64,000 nucleotides of DNA, from positions 1-64,000 of the forward strand of contig JAADVB010000088.1 of NCBI GenBank assembly GCA_023334545.1, in the 5' to 3' direction. The notes beneath the pieces were generated by a model, which had not been told where the DNA came from, made no database searches, and worked only from the letters and a program-made list of their open reading frames with translations. Origin of the DNA: Salisapilia sapeloensis. Lineage: Eukaryota; Oomycota; Peronosporomycetes; Peronosporales; Salisapiliaceae. Positions 9,622-20,366 of this stretch are shown one piece after another; the first letter of the stretch is position 1; the number at the start of each line of letters is the position of its first letter. A program made the position numbers and the translations under genes.

Positions 9622-11190
9622 ATGGGTTTGCTAGGTTTCCAAGCCTTGCCCATCATTCTGCTCCTCTTCACTGTAAGTGCTGTGCACATTCATCCAAATG
9701 TGCATCGCACACTTCAAGAAGAAGGCTCTGTCAATCTCATTGTGACAATGCAACCTGCTCCTTCAATTAAACATCATGATGTTGATCCAGATGCATCTCG
9801 AAGTGACCGCATCACTGATCTCGTTGCCCAGCTGCGTTCAGATGCCAAAGCAACCCAACAATCCGTGAACGCTGCCCTCAAAAGCATCTCGTCGTTCAGT
9901 ACCACCGACAACCCCTTGTATGTGCAAACGCATAGTTTCTGGATTACCAACCATGTCTACATCGAAGGAGCCACACCAATTGTTGTAGAAAAGCTAAAAG
10001 ATTGCTCTCACGTGGAGCAGGTGAGGAAGGAGTCTATCCTTCCACTTCCAGCCGTCCTGCAATCAACATCCACGGACTCATCGCCTCTTCAATCATCTCC
10101 AGAGTGGGGCCTAAATCTCATTCAAGCTCCACAAGTCTGGCAGTCAGGCAACACCGGACAAGATATTGTCGTGTCGAGCATTGACACTGGCGTAAGAGGA
10201 ACGCATGAAGCTTTGCAATCAAACTATCGTTCTGAATACGGATGGTTTGATCCGGAAAGCAAAAAGGATGAGCCGTATGATCTTAATGGACATGGCACAC
10301 ATACGATGGGAACCATCGCTGGTAACCACGGCATTGGAGTTGCCCCTGGCGCTACCTGGATGAGCTGCAAAGGTTGTCGGCCAGATGGCTGCTCTGAGTC
10401 AGATCTGCTTAGCTGTGCTCAATTCATCTTGTGCCCAACGGACAGTCAAGGGAACAATGAGGATTGCTCCAAGGCACCACACGTCGTGAGCAATAGTTGG
10501 GGTGGGCCATCTGATAACGATATTTTTCAAGCTGCTGTGAGCGCTTGGGAGAAAGCAGGCATCATACCCGTCTTTGCCAATGGCAATAGCGGTCCAGGAT
10601 GCAAGTCGACAATGTCTCCTGCAGAATATGCCAATGTCATCGCTGTTGGAGCAACCGATAGCGACGATACATTAGCCAGCTTTAGCAGTCGAGGTCCATC
10701 ATATAATGGGTTGCAAAAGCCTGACGTCTCTGCTCCTGGTAAAAATGTCCGGTCTGCATGGAAGGACAGTGACGACACGTACGTGACTATCTCTGGCACA
10801 AGCATGGCGACACCTCATGTCAGTGGGGCGGTAGCCCTGCTGCTCCAACAAAGAGGCAAATTGGAGTACAAGGACGTTTGGAAGGCATTAACGGAAAGCT
10901 GTGACACCCAGCTTGGCACCGTGAGCGACACATGCGTGGTGAATACTAACGATACATCGTATCCGAATTACGATTATGGCTATGGTAGAATCAATATAGC
11001 AAAAGCTGTACAAGGACACAGCAACTCGAGTGCTGGACGACGACTAGATGAAGCGACTATCACTGTGTTGAGCACATCGACATCTACCGATGAAGACAAT
11101 GAGTGCATCGGACTGGAGGCGGATGCCTGTGCCCAAATGCTCTTTTGCGAATGGGATGCCACCAAGAATGAGTGCTTTACTTGGCTATAA
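9622..11190 (+). CDS. Secreted subtilisin-like serine protease (S8), copy 1
   Basis: Predicted secreted endopeptidase of family S8 (subtilase), intronless, 522 residues from the ATG at 9622 (the frame is open further 5' but without ATG). Signal peptide about residues 1-24 (LPIILLLFTVSAV), then a pro-region with the VNLIVTMQP strand typical of the I9-like inhibitor. The triad is complete: Asp in SSIDTGVRGTHE, His in NGHGTHTMG, Ser in SGTSMATPHVSGA, with the oxyanion Asn in FANGNSGPG. A cysteine-rich block CKGCRPDGC followed by a CSKAPHVVSNSWGG loop is shared with the other copies in the window. Unlike the others it has a C-terminal tail of about 50 residues with a C-x-W four-cysteine motif, somewhat like a PSI domain. 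It lies on the opposite strand and 16 kb from the four-copy cluster. Confidence 0.93.
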   Translation: MGLLGFQALPIILLLFTVSAVHIHPNVHRTLQEEGSVNLIVTMQPAPSIKHHDVDPDASRSDRITDLVAQLRSDAKATQQSVNAALKSISSFSTTDNPLYVQTHSFWITNHVYIEGATPIVVEKLKDCSHVEQVRKESILPLPAVLQSTSTDSSPLQSSPEWGLNLIQAPQVWQSGNTGQDIVVSSIDTGVRGTHEALQSNYRSEYGWFDPESKKDEPYDLNGHGTHTMGTIAGNHGIGVAPGATWMSCKGCRPDGCSESDLLSCAQFILCPTDSQGNNEDCSKAPHVVSNSWGGPSDNDIFQAAVSAWEKAGIIPVFANGNSGPGCKSTMSPAEYANVIAVGATDSDDTLASFSSRGPSYNGLQKPDVSAPGKNVRSAWKDSDDTYVTISGTSMATPHVSGAVALLLQQRGKLEYKDVWKALTESCDTQLGTVSDTCVVNTNDTSYPNYDYGYGRINIAKAVQGHSNSSAGRRLDEATITVLSTSTSTDEDNECIGLEADACAQMLFCEWDATKNECFTWL

Positions 11191-11392
11191 AGATAAACGC
11201 AAAACATCTCAAGCATCACGGCAATAAGCGAGCTAGTACTCCAGCAATACAAGCGTTATTGACTCGCTTATTCTAGTTTCCACATCGATCCCAAGTTACC
11301 GTTAACTAAATATATCCAAAAGCAACGAGCAATTTAGCCCATATACTGATTCAGACTCGACTCTGCGCACGAGCATTTGGATCGACGAGGTC

Positions 11393-11762
11393 ATGGTACG
11401 CTTGCTCTCGTCCTACCCTCTTCATGCAGCTTCATGATAAGCTGACTGGCATATTGAATAGGCTGCATCAGATCAACTCGTAGGATTAGTCCTTTTGCTC
11501 ATTAGCGTCGTCGTGTACGTCTACTACACACTCTGGGTGATCGTGACGGTACGATTTGTCATTCCTCCCTACTTGGTCTCTGTCTTTAACATGTATGCTA
11601 CAGCCATTCGTGGATGCTTCCCACCCATTGCAACGTTTCTTTCCACCCTACTACTTTGCCATGGCTATCCCAGCCATCTTACTCGTACTGTTGTTCACTG
11701 GGAGTGCCACCTTCATCGGTCTCGTCATGATCCGAGCACAGAATAAGAAGAAAAACAACTAA
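11393..11762 (+). CDS. DPM2: Dolichol-phosphate mannosyltransferase subunit 2 (DPM2)
   Basis: Small ER membrane subunit that stabilises DPM synthase, which makes dolichol-P-mannose for N-glycans, GPI anchors and O-mannosylation. Three exons: 11393-11395, 11462-11548, 11604-11762; 82 residues (human 84). Exon 1 holds only the start codon, ATG followed directly by GTACGC. After splicing the protein reads MAASDQLVGL, which fits DPM2. Two membrane segments are seen (LLLISVVVYVYYTLWVIV and AIPAILLVLLFTGSATFIGLV), separated by the conserved PFVD loop and the FFPPYYFAMAIP motif, and ends in a basic KKKNN tail resembling an ER retention signal. A search that requires an ORF start would miss it. Confidence 0.87.
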
Positions 11763-11829
11763 ACTCGAATGCCTTTTTTGTGTCTTTTTGTGTTTATTTC
11801 CTGTACCTGCTTCAACCCCTCGACAGTAA

Positions 11830-12401
11830 TTAGTGCGTCGACGTGGACGGGTCCGAGCTGAGCGTGCTCTGCGGCTGCGTGACAGGGAAGCCCATGGCCT
11901 GGATTTGCTGATAGTTGAAACCTTTCGACAATAACTCCTTGACTGCCTCATTCGACTGTTCCTCTCGTAGCAGCTAGAAGCATGGTTAGATAAGGATTCT
12001 ATTGTTTTTCAAGAGTTGAAAGATACCTCGATGCTCATGGGGACGAGCGTGATGATGCCAAAGGTGGCGATGAACCAGACCGTGCGACGAGATGCGTTCC
12101 ATCCCTATTGAATATAACTGTCACTACCAACTAGCATCAAGCAGATAGATGAAAGGACATACGGACTGGGACCAGGCAACAGCGCTCTGGTAGTACGAGC
12201 TCTCTTGGACAGTCGTTGGCAGGTTCTTGATCATTTCCTAATCCATCCACACAAATAAGTAGCTGTTCTTACTACTTGGGCGATACAACCAAGCAGGAAG
12301 AGGTAGCAACAAGAGGAACGTACCATCATGCTAGAGCTGCCATTGCCAGCTTTCGCCTTCTCCTTCTCCAAATTCCTTAGCTCTCCGAACGTGTCTGACA
12401 T
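11830..12401 (-). CDS. TOM22-like mitochondrial import receptor subunit
   Basis: Predicted tail-segment membrane protein of the outer mitochondrial membrane. Four exons, 12401-12324, 12237-12163, 12104-12027 and 11973-11830, all in phase 0, encode 124 residues. After a charged N-terminus (MSDTFGELRNLEKEKAK) comes SYYQSAVAWSQSGWNASRRT followed by one membrane helix VWFIATFGIITLVPMSIE. The pattern SRxxxW, T, I, P, E and then EEQ around the helix matches TOM22 (W-x-x-x-T-x-x-x-I-x-x-x-P). The acidic cytosolic receptor domain is short compared with animal TOM22, more like plant TOM9. The C-terminal 45 residues are polar, S/T-rich. Identification rests on pattern only; an unrelated single-pass protein remains possible. 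Confidence 0.65.
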
Positions 12402-12596
12402 ACTTCGATTCTTTTTGTGTTCCAGTCATACTCGAGTTCTATACAATGCCATCCTTATGCCACTTCTTTTTCCGATCAACCCTGTAAATGCATCTAATTT
12501 AGTGATACCAACTCCCTTTCTTGACACGAAAGTGATATAGCTCATTTGCATCTTAGAGATCTGCTTCGGACAAGATTTTTGGAAGGGTAACGCTTA

Positions 12597-15500
12597 ATGG
12601 CGACTAAGAATGAAGTGGAGGTAGATACCTTCGTGCCTCCACTGTTGCTGAGTAAAAAACAACTTGGTGGTGTGCCTGTGCAAGGAGATGTGAAGGAAAA
12701 AACCATCTTGACAGCCACTTATGATGCTGATCGCAGCGCGATTTTAGTCGTTGATGACAAGTCTGCATGGATCTGCACTTTTGGAAAGTCTATGGATACG
12801 AATGAGAGCAAGTTAAATGCCGTGACACTCACCGCTTTTGAGACCGACACCACAATCGAGTCGGATGACGAACAAGAGGAGGTACAAGGCGACAACCGAG
12901 ATGCATGGAGCATTCAGTGGAGCCCAGACGGCTCGTATCTTGTTATAATGGGTCAAATTCTTGACGAATCGAACGATCCGACGAAACGAAAACCTGCATT
13001 GTGGCTATCTACTACTCCATCATGGCTACAAGACACTTCCGTCGACACGTCCGAGCCTTTGACCATCGAGATAGACGTTTCCGACTACACCAGCAAGCGA
13101 AAACTACGTGATACTTCTGGTTTGACGTCTGTCTTCTTCCCACAGGGCAAATCCACTACCTTCTGCTTCCTGACATTCACCTCGTCACTCTTTCAAGCGG
13201 AAATCGGCCTTCCACAGCTCTCTTTAGTCGCTTCTGAAGTAAAAGAAGCATCGAAAGTCACTTCGAAAGACCAGATCAAGCCTTTCTTCCGTCTCCAACC
13301 ACTCGTCGACTTGAGTGAGTGGCACAGTCGTACTCGCTGTGCTACTTTTGACAATTCTAGCTCGACATTAGTCGTCTCTGGAAGTGTCTTGGATACTAAT
13401 GGAGAGCTAGTAAATATGCGAGCATCTTCTTTAACAGTTTGGCGTTTCTCTAGGGATTCAAAGAGTCCACAACAAATGGATTCAACCATCTTAAAAGAAG
13501 CAGCAGTGTCCTCCAAGAGTACCTCCAAAACTGAGCCAAAAGAAGAAGAGAAAGCAAGTGTGAGTACATGGAGAAAGCTATGGACTGGTACGAAAGACTT
13601 GAGAGCGGCTGAAGAGCTTATTCAGTCCATGACATTGTCCACAAATGGAGACTATGTCGTGCTGACGGATATAACAGGCAAGCTATCTATCTATCGTCTT
13701 CATCCAGTGCATCCGATTGTGTCATGGCAGTTCCTACACCACGTACCGACGGATGGGGATGCTAAAACAAGTGCTCTTGTACAGCAATCAGGTTTTCTAC
13801 ACGTCAAAAAAGCATCCTTCACTCTAGACAACATTCTCCTCTTGTCTACGAAAGAAGGACGGATGGTATATGCTCGTGTCCAAGATGATGCAAACCTACA
13901 GTATCTTACTCCGGAATGGAATGCACGACACAAGAGCAGTCAACGCAGTAGAGTACTTGCGTTCGACATGTCTGTAAGCGAGACACTGGGTATATGCCAA
14001 GTTATCATGACTTCATCATCCAAAGTGCAGCTCGAGTACATTCAAAAGCTGTCTTTCGAAACGTTCATACAACAAGTGATTTCATCTAGCAACTTGGAGA
14101 AAGCGTTGCGACTCGTGGATCAAAGTACTTTGGACTCGAAGGACAAGGATGGACTATATCACCAGATATGGAAGCGTTATCAAGCAGATCAGACGGTCGG
14201 AGAGACGGATGGATGGAAAACCATCATCGATACATCATCTCCTGCCTTTGATACTGCCCTCCTGTCCTTATCTCGAGTGTCAGACGCACAAACGGTTGCA
14301 CTTGAGTGTCAAGACGCAATCTCGTTCTTGTCTCCAGACGACACGAGACGGATCATCACGACAGGTCTCGAGCTAGACGTCTCTGACGCTCTTCACACTA
14401 CCTTCCAAACGGCTTTAGACCGACTGGACACGATGCAACAGATCTATACAGCAGAGATGGACGATAAGGATAGTGAATGGTACCTCGGAGCAGTCTACGC
14501 ACAGTTTCTTGCTACATCCCCGTTAGATATGTGCATGTCACTCGCCTCGGAAGGACGCACAGACGCCTTATCGCTTGTCTTCTGGAGTTATACAGAAGAA
14601 CTGATGCCTCATCTCTTGGATCTCTTAAGTGCTATACCTCCAACGGTGTCTCCATGGCAGTACCTGTCTCTCCTTCCAGTATTGTGCATTGGCACCAAGC
14701 GTCTGTACAAACTGCAGCGTGATAGTGGTGTGGAGGTGAATGTCATGACACAGGATCTACCTGCTATCGTCCAGGTTGTACCGATGGACTTGCCGAATGT
14801 AAAGGCTTTGGATGTAGACATTGTTGTCACGTGGTTCCAACGTCGGATTGAAGACTTAGACAGTACATACGGACAGCTCGAGACGAGTTACTACTTGGCT
14901 CGATTAGCATACATGTGTATTCCTTTAGAAAGCATGTCCAAGGACTTGTCCGACCTCTTGGTGCATACCCAGAGACTGTACCATTCGATCTACACGATTG
15001 GGATGTTCCCACCATCCAAGACCTTGGCAGGATGGAAGAACGAACTCTTCTTAGACCCACTGCTTTGCTTCTCGACTCCTGTCGATCCAGATGCATGTCT
15101 ATACTCTCTCCATACAGTCTTCCTGTCCACTCGAACGATCGTTTACTCGCTCGATTCACCTTGTGCACATGTATGCCGATACCTCTTGTCTCTCCACCCA
15201 TCCGACCCAATGGCATTGGAGGCGTGCACTCGTATCATGGAAGCTAGTGCTCCATCTTTACCCATGCCCAGTCGATGGATCCAGAGCGATACTTGTCTCC
15301 TACAGACTGCCATTCAACTCATCCTCCAAAGCGACGGCAGTACGCACCTCACTCGTGACATTGAGTGCTGGTGGCGGATTTTTATGTGTCTCCCTGAACG
15401 TACGCACAAGGATGATGCTGACACGACTGCGCTGCAGGATCAAGTAGATCGCGTATCCAACTTGCTCATACAGAGTGAGACGCTGCTCAAGTACGATGTG

Positions 15501-18500
15501 AGCAAGACACCCAAGGAGCTTTCTCAAGGAAGCATTGAACTAGACGATTTGGTAGGTCTCATGTGTGAACGAGGGTTGGATAAGGAAGACGGATGGAAGG
15601 GAGTGTGTGGGGACCTTTTGAAGGTTGCTACGTTGCTACCGTCTGAAGAGCAGAGTCAGCATCGTATACTACAAGCCATATTGACGTACATGGTGCGTCA
15701 GAAACGGAGTGGAAGTGAAGATCTAGTAGTCAGCTGGGTCTCATTAGCTCCTGAAAGTATCCCGCAAGTACTCGACCTCCTCTTGTCTCTTTTATCCGAA
15801 GCTATGGATGAACTCGTAACTAGCGAATCGATGGCATGGGCCGTTTATCATCTACTAGAGATCGTTATACAACACCAAGCTACATCTCCAGAGACTATCC
15901 AAGCTTACACAGCGAAGATGGAAGAGTACGCGAGGTTCATCAAGGGCGCAGACGTCTTGTCTCGTACAACGGATGAAGCCTTGCGCTTGACACCGAACGA
16001 ACTACTGTCTTCTTCTCTATATGAACGTCAAGAACTGACGATCAAGGCACTTGATATGACAGCGACTCACTCTTCTGTCGATCCAAGTACATTAGACTGG
16101 CTATCGTCTTGGACGCACAAGAAAGTATTGACATATATGGATGCCATCTTTCTCCTCTGTGAACTCTTCCAGATCGACAGTAATGAGTTCAAGCTACAGC
16201 TACTGACTAGTGCAGCAAAAGGACGTATGGACCACGTAGAAGAAGTGTTTAGTATGCTCATGGAGAGCTTAGCTCTAGTTGAAAGCGTCGACTTGAGCGC
16301 TTTGGACAGTGTTCAGCAAATCTTTGCGCTTGTACAACAAGTAATGGACGTTGACTGTGCTCAATACTGGCCACAACAAGTAGCGCTAGGAGAGACATTG
16401 CTTTCATGCGACTACAGTCTATACCAGACATACGACCAGATCACGACAAGTGCTGACCACATCCAAAGACGACTGCACGTCCTCAGCTGTCTCCAACGTC
16501 TATCGACTGAGCTCCATCTATCGGAGAAGGAGATTGATAATCGCAAGACTGACGGCATGGACGTTGCGCAGTGTCTCCAACAACAATTCCTTCTCCCGAC
16601 GCTGGAGGTGGTCAAGAACGAGGAGTCAAGTCCTTCACTTCTATTGCGTCTTCTGTCCCTCACATGCTCTCTCGACAAGAGCCTCAGTGCGAAGTCTTCT
16701 TGGCTGGAGGGTAGTCTAAGCCATTTGACGCTCTTGTGTTTAGACGAGACACTAGAGCTAAGCGTATCGGACGACTTGTTCTCTTCTTACGTCGACTGTA
16801 CACTGGACTTTATCCAGACGTATGCAGACACTTGTGACGATACACATACGTTCCAACGTTTTTCTGAAGACCTTTTCCATCAAGTCGTCGGATCAAATGG
16901 CGAAGCAGTAGACATTGTCGTCGAACGACTACGCCGATTCTTTTTAACCTTGAAAGACAAAGTCACGAGTGATTGGAAACAAGTCTTATGTCTCGATCTA
17001 GCGAGTCGATGTGAAGATCATCTCCAGGCACAGGCACAACAACGAGAGCTGGAAAGTGTTCGAGAGAAACTCGATACGAACCTGGATGCGGACAGATTTG
17101 AGCGAGATGAAGCGTATCGGAGGCAACAGCTAGTGTCACTTGCACATGCCGACATGGAACGAGCATTGACATTAGCCAAAAGGTACCAGATGAATAATCT
17201 CGACGTCCTACTTCCGTACTTGAAGGCGATACTAGTGGATGGTAAAGATACGGGTGATCGTCAACAGGAGATTGAACGACGTGTCAAGGTCGGACAGACA
17301 AATGTCTTCGAGATGACGTTGGCATCTCCAACACCATTCGCATCTTTTCTACTAGACGTATGGAAGGAAGTAGATGGGAAAGATCATGTTGCAGTGCTAC
17401 TCGTATGGAGAATGATGCTCGAGTGTTCAAAGCGTTTAGAAGGAGAGACGCAAGTATTTCCTCAAGGAGCTTTATCTAAGACTCAGCATCGACGTCTGAC
17501 ACTACTCTTTGCGTGTTTGAAGAAAGCAAAGGAGTTTACCCCAGCATCTTTTGATGCCAAGCGCTTGTGTGCAGTGGATGTCGATCCTCTTGTCGAGACA
17601 CGGGTAAGTGCAACTGTATTGGAAGAAGCGTTGAGTGTGACGACAGATCGGAATGTCAAGGGTATGAGTAAAGTCATGCAAAAGCTACATCAAGTACCTA
17701 TCTCCACGTACCTTCTCCTCTTCCTCGCAAAGAAGCTTGAGACGCTGTGGGAAGGAGATGGTACTAGCACCCAGGCATTCGATTCCTGTCAAAAGTTCAT
17801 GAACGGACTAAACGACAGTCATCTTTGCTTCTTCTACGCGTCCTTCACTGGCATTTCTCTGTCCAGTGTGGGTGAAGTAGAGACACATGACGTAGACATC
17901 TCTTCTCTATCCGCTTTCCAACCTCTGTCAAGCCAGGAAACATGGCATGTCTTGAATGATTTCTTCTCGCGTCTTGAGAAACGTAGAGAGCTGTCGGATG
18001 TAGCTTCTCATGTGGAGAGAGAAGTGGAGAAGGCAGGCATGAGACTAGCTCTGGATGCTGTGCATGCGTCCAAGTGGCTCCCACACGTCACCAAGACGGA
18101 GGTGCAGCAGTGGCAGGACAAGATGCTGAGGTGGACACAGGCACCTGATGCTTCAGCTCTTGAACCACTCATGGTCGAACTGTGCACGTTAGTGCAGAGC
18201 GTGTCCATGACGTCCCTTGTCATGTGTCTAGGAGAAGTGGTATGTGGCGATGAATGCCGGTTGGATACACACAAGGTGTATATAGAGGCAGTTGGGATTC
18301 TCATCTCGGCTTTTGTCGCATGTGAGGAGAGATACACAGAGCCAAAGGATCTACTCCACATGAACATTCAACAGGAGAATACAGTAGCTACCTCCATGCA
18401 ACGTCTCGGCAAAATGGATGATAAGGACAGCTCGCTACTGCATACGCTCCAAGCGTCTGCTTCCTCTGTCTTGAACAACGTACAAGGCAAACGAGAGGAC

Positions 18501-19505
18501 GTAGCGACTACTATTGTAGAGCAATTAGAAGTGACGATGGAAGAGATGGAACGAGCCGAAGAGTACGAAAGACTAGCAGTGCTAACACAAGTGCTCTTGG
18601 CGCGAGATCGAGGCCGACGATCAAAGGAAGAGCTGGCAAAGTTGAGCTTTGGCGCCAAGGTCAAGGCACTATTGTCCACCTCTGAAAACGTCACAAAGAT
18701 ATCCACAGATGCGATGCACTTGCCAGACAACTTTACTCTTGTCGTCCATGAACTCTTGGCTGCTGAAACAGTCATTAGCACAAATACCTTGACGACTCTT
18801 CTCGTCCTTCGATCTGACATCATGCCTTGTACCAACGGACAAACATGGGCGGAAGAGCTTACACGAGCGACCAACCAACGTCTGGAACAGGAGAATAGCA
18901 CGGAGGAAGATGTAGAAAGTAGTCAAGTAGAGCAGTGGTGGGTCCGTCTGCTTATCCATGGCAAGCTAAGCCAGCCACTTCTTTCCTTTTATCAAGAGAC
19001 AGCCTACAGCCATATCCAATCCGTATCTGCACAAGAGGACGTGATGCAGTCTCTAGTCGAACAGGACAAGGCACTAGCTGCTCGCTTTGCTCTTTTGTGT
19101 CCGTCTGACGCACTCCGCTCATCTTACCACTCGATGATCTTTGCACAGGACGCTTTCTCCAACCTCGACCTGCTCCTCTTACGTTATGACGTCAAGACGT
19201 TGCTAGCGGAAGGCCTGTACGATGATCTGGTTACTTACCACGTCCAATGTCACGAGATGAAGCCGTTAACATCGACAGGAAGCTACTTTGTCTGTGCGCT
19301 CGTGAAAGAACGCAAGTACATGGCAGCAGCACGTGTGGTCTGTATGCTATGGCACGTGTCTCCCATGCTGTATGATAGTACAAGTGCTCTTTATCTTTTA
19401 CGCAAGTACGTGCAAAAGGTATCGATGCAAGTGAAGAGGAAGGGAGGACGGATGATGGAGCTAGTGACAGTGGTAAATGAACGAATGCAAGAATTGGAAA
19501 GTTAA
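12597..19505 (+). CDS. NBAS/Sec39-like ER-Golgi tethering protein
   Basis: Very large intronless gene, 2302 residues, close to human NBAS (2371). NBAS/Sec39 is a subunit of the NRZ/Dsl1 tether that captures COPI vesicles at the ER. The N-terminal 470 residues look like a beta-propeller (repeated short strands, WSIQWSPDGSYLVIMG, FSLSTNGDYVVLTDITGKLSIYRLH-type blades). From about residue 490 the protein is all-helical, starting with the segment EKALRLVDQSTLDSKDKDGLYHQIW, which resembles the Sec39 start in NBAS (acidic repeat ending in Y-x-x-W). The C-terminus is a helical tail without known motif. No signal peptide or membrane helix is seen. The helical array could alternatively belong to another tethering or spatacsin-like family. 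It converges on EMC8 with 17 bp between stops. Confidence 0.6.
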   Translation: MATKNEVEVDTFVPPLLLSKKQLGGVPVQGDVKEKTILTATYDADRSAILVVDDKSAWICTFGKSMDTNESKLNAVTLTAFETDTTIESDDEQEEVQGDNRDAWSIQWSPDGSYLVIMGQILDESNDPTKRKPALWLSTTPSWLQDTSVDTSEPLTIEIDVSDYTSKRKLRDTSGLTSVFFPQGKSTTFCFLTFTSSLFQAEIGLPQLSLVASEVKEASKVTSKDQIKPFFRLQPLVDLSEWHSRTRCATFDNSSSTLVVSGSVLDTNGELVNMRASSLTVWRFSRDSKSPQQMDSTILKEAAVSSKSTSKTEPKEEEKASVSTWRKLWTGTKDLRAAEELIQSMTLSTNGDYVVLTDITGKLSIYRLHPVHPIVSWQFLHHVPTDGDAKTSALVQQSGFLHVKKASFTLDNILLLSTKEGRMVYARVQDDANLQYLTPEWNARHKSSQRSRVLAFDMSVSETLGICQVIMTSSSKVQLEYIQKLSFETFIQQVISSSNLEKALRLVDQSTLDSKDKDGLYHQIWKRYQADQTVGETDGWKTIIDTSSPAFDTALLSLSRVSDAQTVALECQDAISFLSPDDTRRIITTGLELDVSDALHTTFQTALDRLDTMQQIYTAEMDDKDSEWYLGAVYAQFLATSPLDMCMSLASEGRTDALSLVFWSYTEELMPHLLDLLSAIPPTVSPWQYLSLLPVLCIGTKRLYKLQRDSGVEVNVMTQDLPAIVQVVPMDLPNVKALDVDIVVTWFQRRIEDLDSTYGQLETSYYLARLAYMCIPLESMSKDLSDLLVHTQRLYHSIYTIGMFPPSKTLAGWKNELFLDPLLCFSTPVDPDACLYSLHTVFLSTRTIVYSLDSPCAHVCRYLLSLHPSDPMALEACTRIMEASAPSLPMPSRWIQSDTCLLQTAIQLILQSDGSTHLTRDIECWWRIFMCLPERTHKDDADTTALQDQVDRVSNLLIQSETLLKYDVSKTPKELSQGSIELDDLVGLMCERGLDKEDGWKGVCGDLLKVATLLPSEEQSQHRILQAILTYMVRQKRSGSEDLVVSWVSLAPESIPQVLDLLLSLLSEAMDELVTSESMAWAVYHLLEIVIQHQATSPETIQAYTAKMEEYARFIKGADVLSRTTDEALRLTPNELLSSSLYERQELTIKALDMTATHSSVDPSTLDWLSSWTHKKVLTYMDAIFLLCELFQIDSNEFKLQLLTSAAKGRMDHVEEVFSMLMESLALVESVDLSALDSVQQIFALVQQVMDVDCAQYWPQQVALGETLLSCDYSLYQTYDQITTSADHIQRRLHVLSCLQRLSTELHLSEKEIDNRKTDGMDVAQCLQQQFLLPTLEVVKNEESSPSLLLRLLSLTCSLDKSLSAKSSWLEGSLSHLTLLCLDETLELSVSDDLFSSYVDCTLDFIQTYADTCDDTHTFQRFSEDLFHQVVGSNGEAVDIVVERLRRFFLTLKDKVTSDWKQVLCLDLASRCEDHLQAQAQQRELESVREKLDTNLDADRFERDEAYRRQQLVSLAHADMERALTLAKRYQMNNLDVLLPYLKAILVDGKDTGDRQQEIERRVKVGQTNVFEMTLASPTPFASFLLDVWKEVDGKDHVAVLLVWRMMLECSKRLEGETQVFPQGALSKTQHRRLTLLFACLKKAKEFTPASFDAKRLCAVDVDPLVETRVSATVLEEALSVTTDRNVKGMSKVMQKLHQVPISTYLLLFLAKKLETLWEGDGTSTQAFDSCQKFMNGLNDSHLCFFYASFTGISLSSVGEVETHDVDISSLSAFQPLSSQETWHVLNDFFSRLEKRRELSDVASHVEREVEKAGMRLALDAVHASKWLPHVTKTEVQQWQDKMLRWTQAPDASALEPLMVELCTLVQSVSMTSLVMCLGEVVCGDECRLDTHKVYIEAVGILISAFVACEERYTEPKDLLHMNIQQENTVATSMQRLGKMDDKDSSLLHTLQASASSVLNNVQGKREDVATTIVEQLEVTMEEMERAEEYERLAVLTQVLLARDRGRRSKEELAKLSFGAKVKALLSTSENVTKISTDAMHLPDNFTLVVHELLAAETVISTNTLTTLLVLRSDIMPCTNGQTWAEELTRATNQRLEQENSTEEDVESSQVEQWWVRLLIHGKLSQPLLSFYQETAYSHIQSVSAQEDVMQSLVEQDKALAARFALLCPSDALRSSYHSMIFAQDAFSNLDLLLLRYDVKTLLAEGLYDDLVTYHVQCHEMKPLTSTGSYFVCALVKERKYMAAARVVCMLWHVSPMLYDSTSALYLLRKYVQKVSMQVKRKGGRMMELVTVVNERMQELES

Positions 19506-19522
19506 GTCGTTGTATTGGCAAA

Positions 19523-20169
19523 CTAGACGTTCAATTGGACGAGTTGGAGGAGAGACGTGTTGCGCCAGTCTTTCGACACATCCTCCAAGTGCTCTTCAAA
19601 GTCCACTACGCTTTCATGTGCCTTCTTCGACAAGGCAGTGGACACCAACTTGGGTGCACTCGTATCCACAAGTGTCAGTCGATTGTCCACCTTTGTCCAT
19701 CCACGCTTCACGTCTTTCAGTAGGAGCTACGACTTTTATAAGTATTTTGCTATGGAGTAGAGGATAGTTAACGAGATACCTGAACGGCAGAGTTGTTTTC
19801 ACTTTCTAGTTGCTCGTTCACGACCGTAATGACACAGGCACGAGAGCAATTGTTTTCGACTTGCGAAGCTAGCTTTGAGGCAAAATGGCTCAAGTCAGAG
19901 GCATTCGCTTTAGACAATGCATTGGCAAAGTAGACCCCAATGATCTGTTTTCCCTGCGTCTTGCTGTACGTATCCACGATGTTACATGCCACCTCAGCAG
20001 TCGGAGCTAGTGGGGAGGTCTCATGGAACAAGGGCGCAGCGTCTTCCACAACCACACCTCCATTGTCTTCCTTGCCAATAAGCAGTCCGCAGCAGGAAGC
20101 TGACGGGTGTTTAGCAGCGTGCAGCATGAGCTTCACATAGGCCTCTGATGCGAGTTGGTAGGAGCTCAT
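19523..20169 (-). CDS. ER membrane protein complex subunit 8/9
   Basis: EMC8/9-type MPN-fold protein (UPF0172) on the cytosolic side of the ER membrane complex, which inserts tail-anchored and multipass proteins. Two exons, 20169-19780 and 19726-19523, give 197 residues. Seen: YQLASEAYVKLMLHAAKHPS, CCGLLIGKEDNGG, APLFHETSPLAPTAEVACN, IIGVYFANALSK, and at the C-terminus ESVVDFEEHLEDVSKDWRN, which is the diagnostic EMC8/9 end. As in other members, the JAMM zinc ligands are absent (no HxH pattern), so it is a non-catalytic MPN protein. Only one gene of this type is in the window. Confidence 0.93.
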
Positions 20170-20366
20170 GATCCGAGTGCTCGTATCGTTGATGAGTCGA
20201 CCCGTAAAAGTAACATCAGTTGTCTCGATGGATTAAGTGCTGAATAAAAACCATACAATCGAACGCGACGTCATCATCGTCGGTCACTATCTCTTCCAAG
20301 CGGTATTCGCCCTTCGTAGATCCTCCACAGAACTACATCCAGCTCCAAGTTGGCATTGCATGAAAA

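Noticed and set aside
20230-20345. Minus-strand frame with CGGSTKGEYRLEE and an acidic-Cys run, resembling a DPH3/DPH4 CSL zinc finger
   Set aside because: Only one half of the finger reads through, no compatible 3' splice site or start codon was found, and it lies in the 197 bp between two divergent genes.
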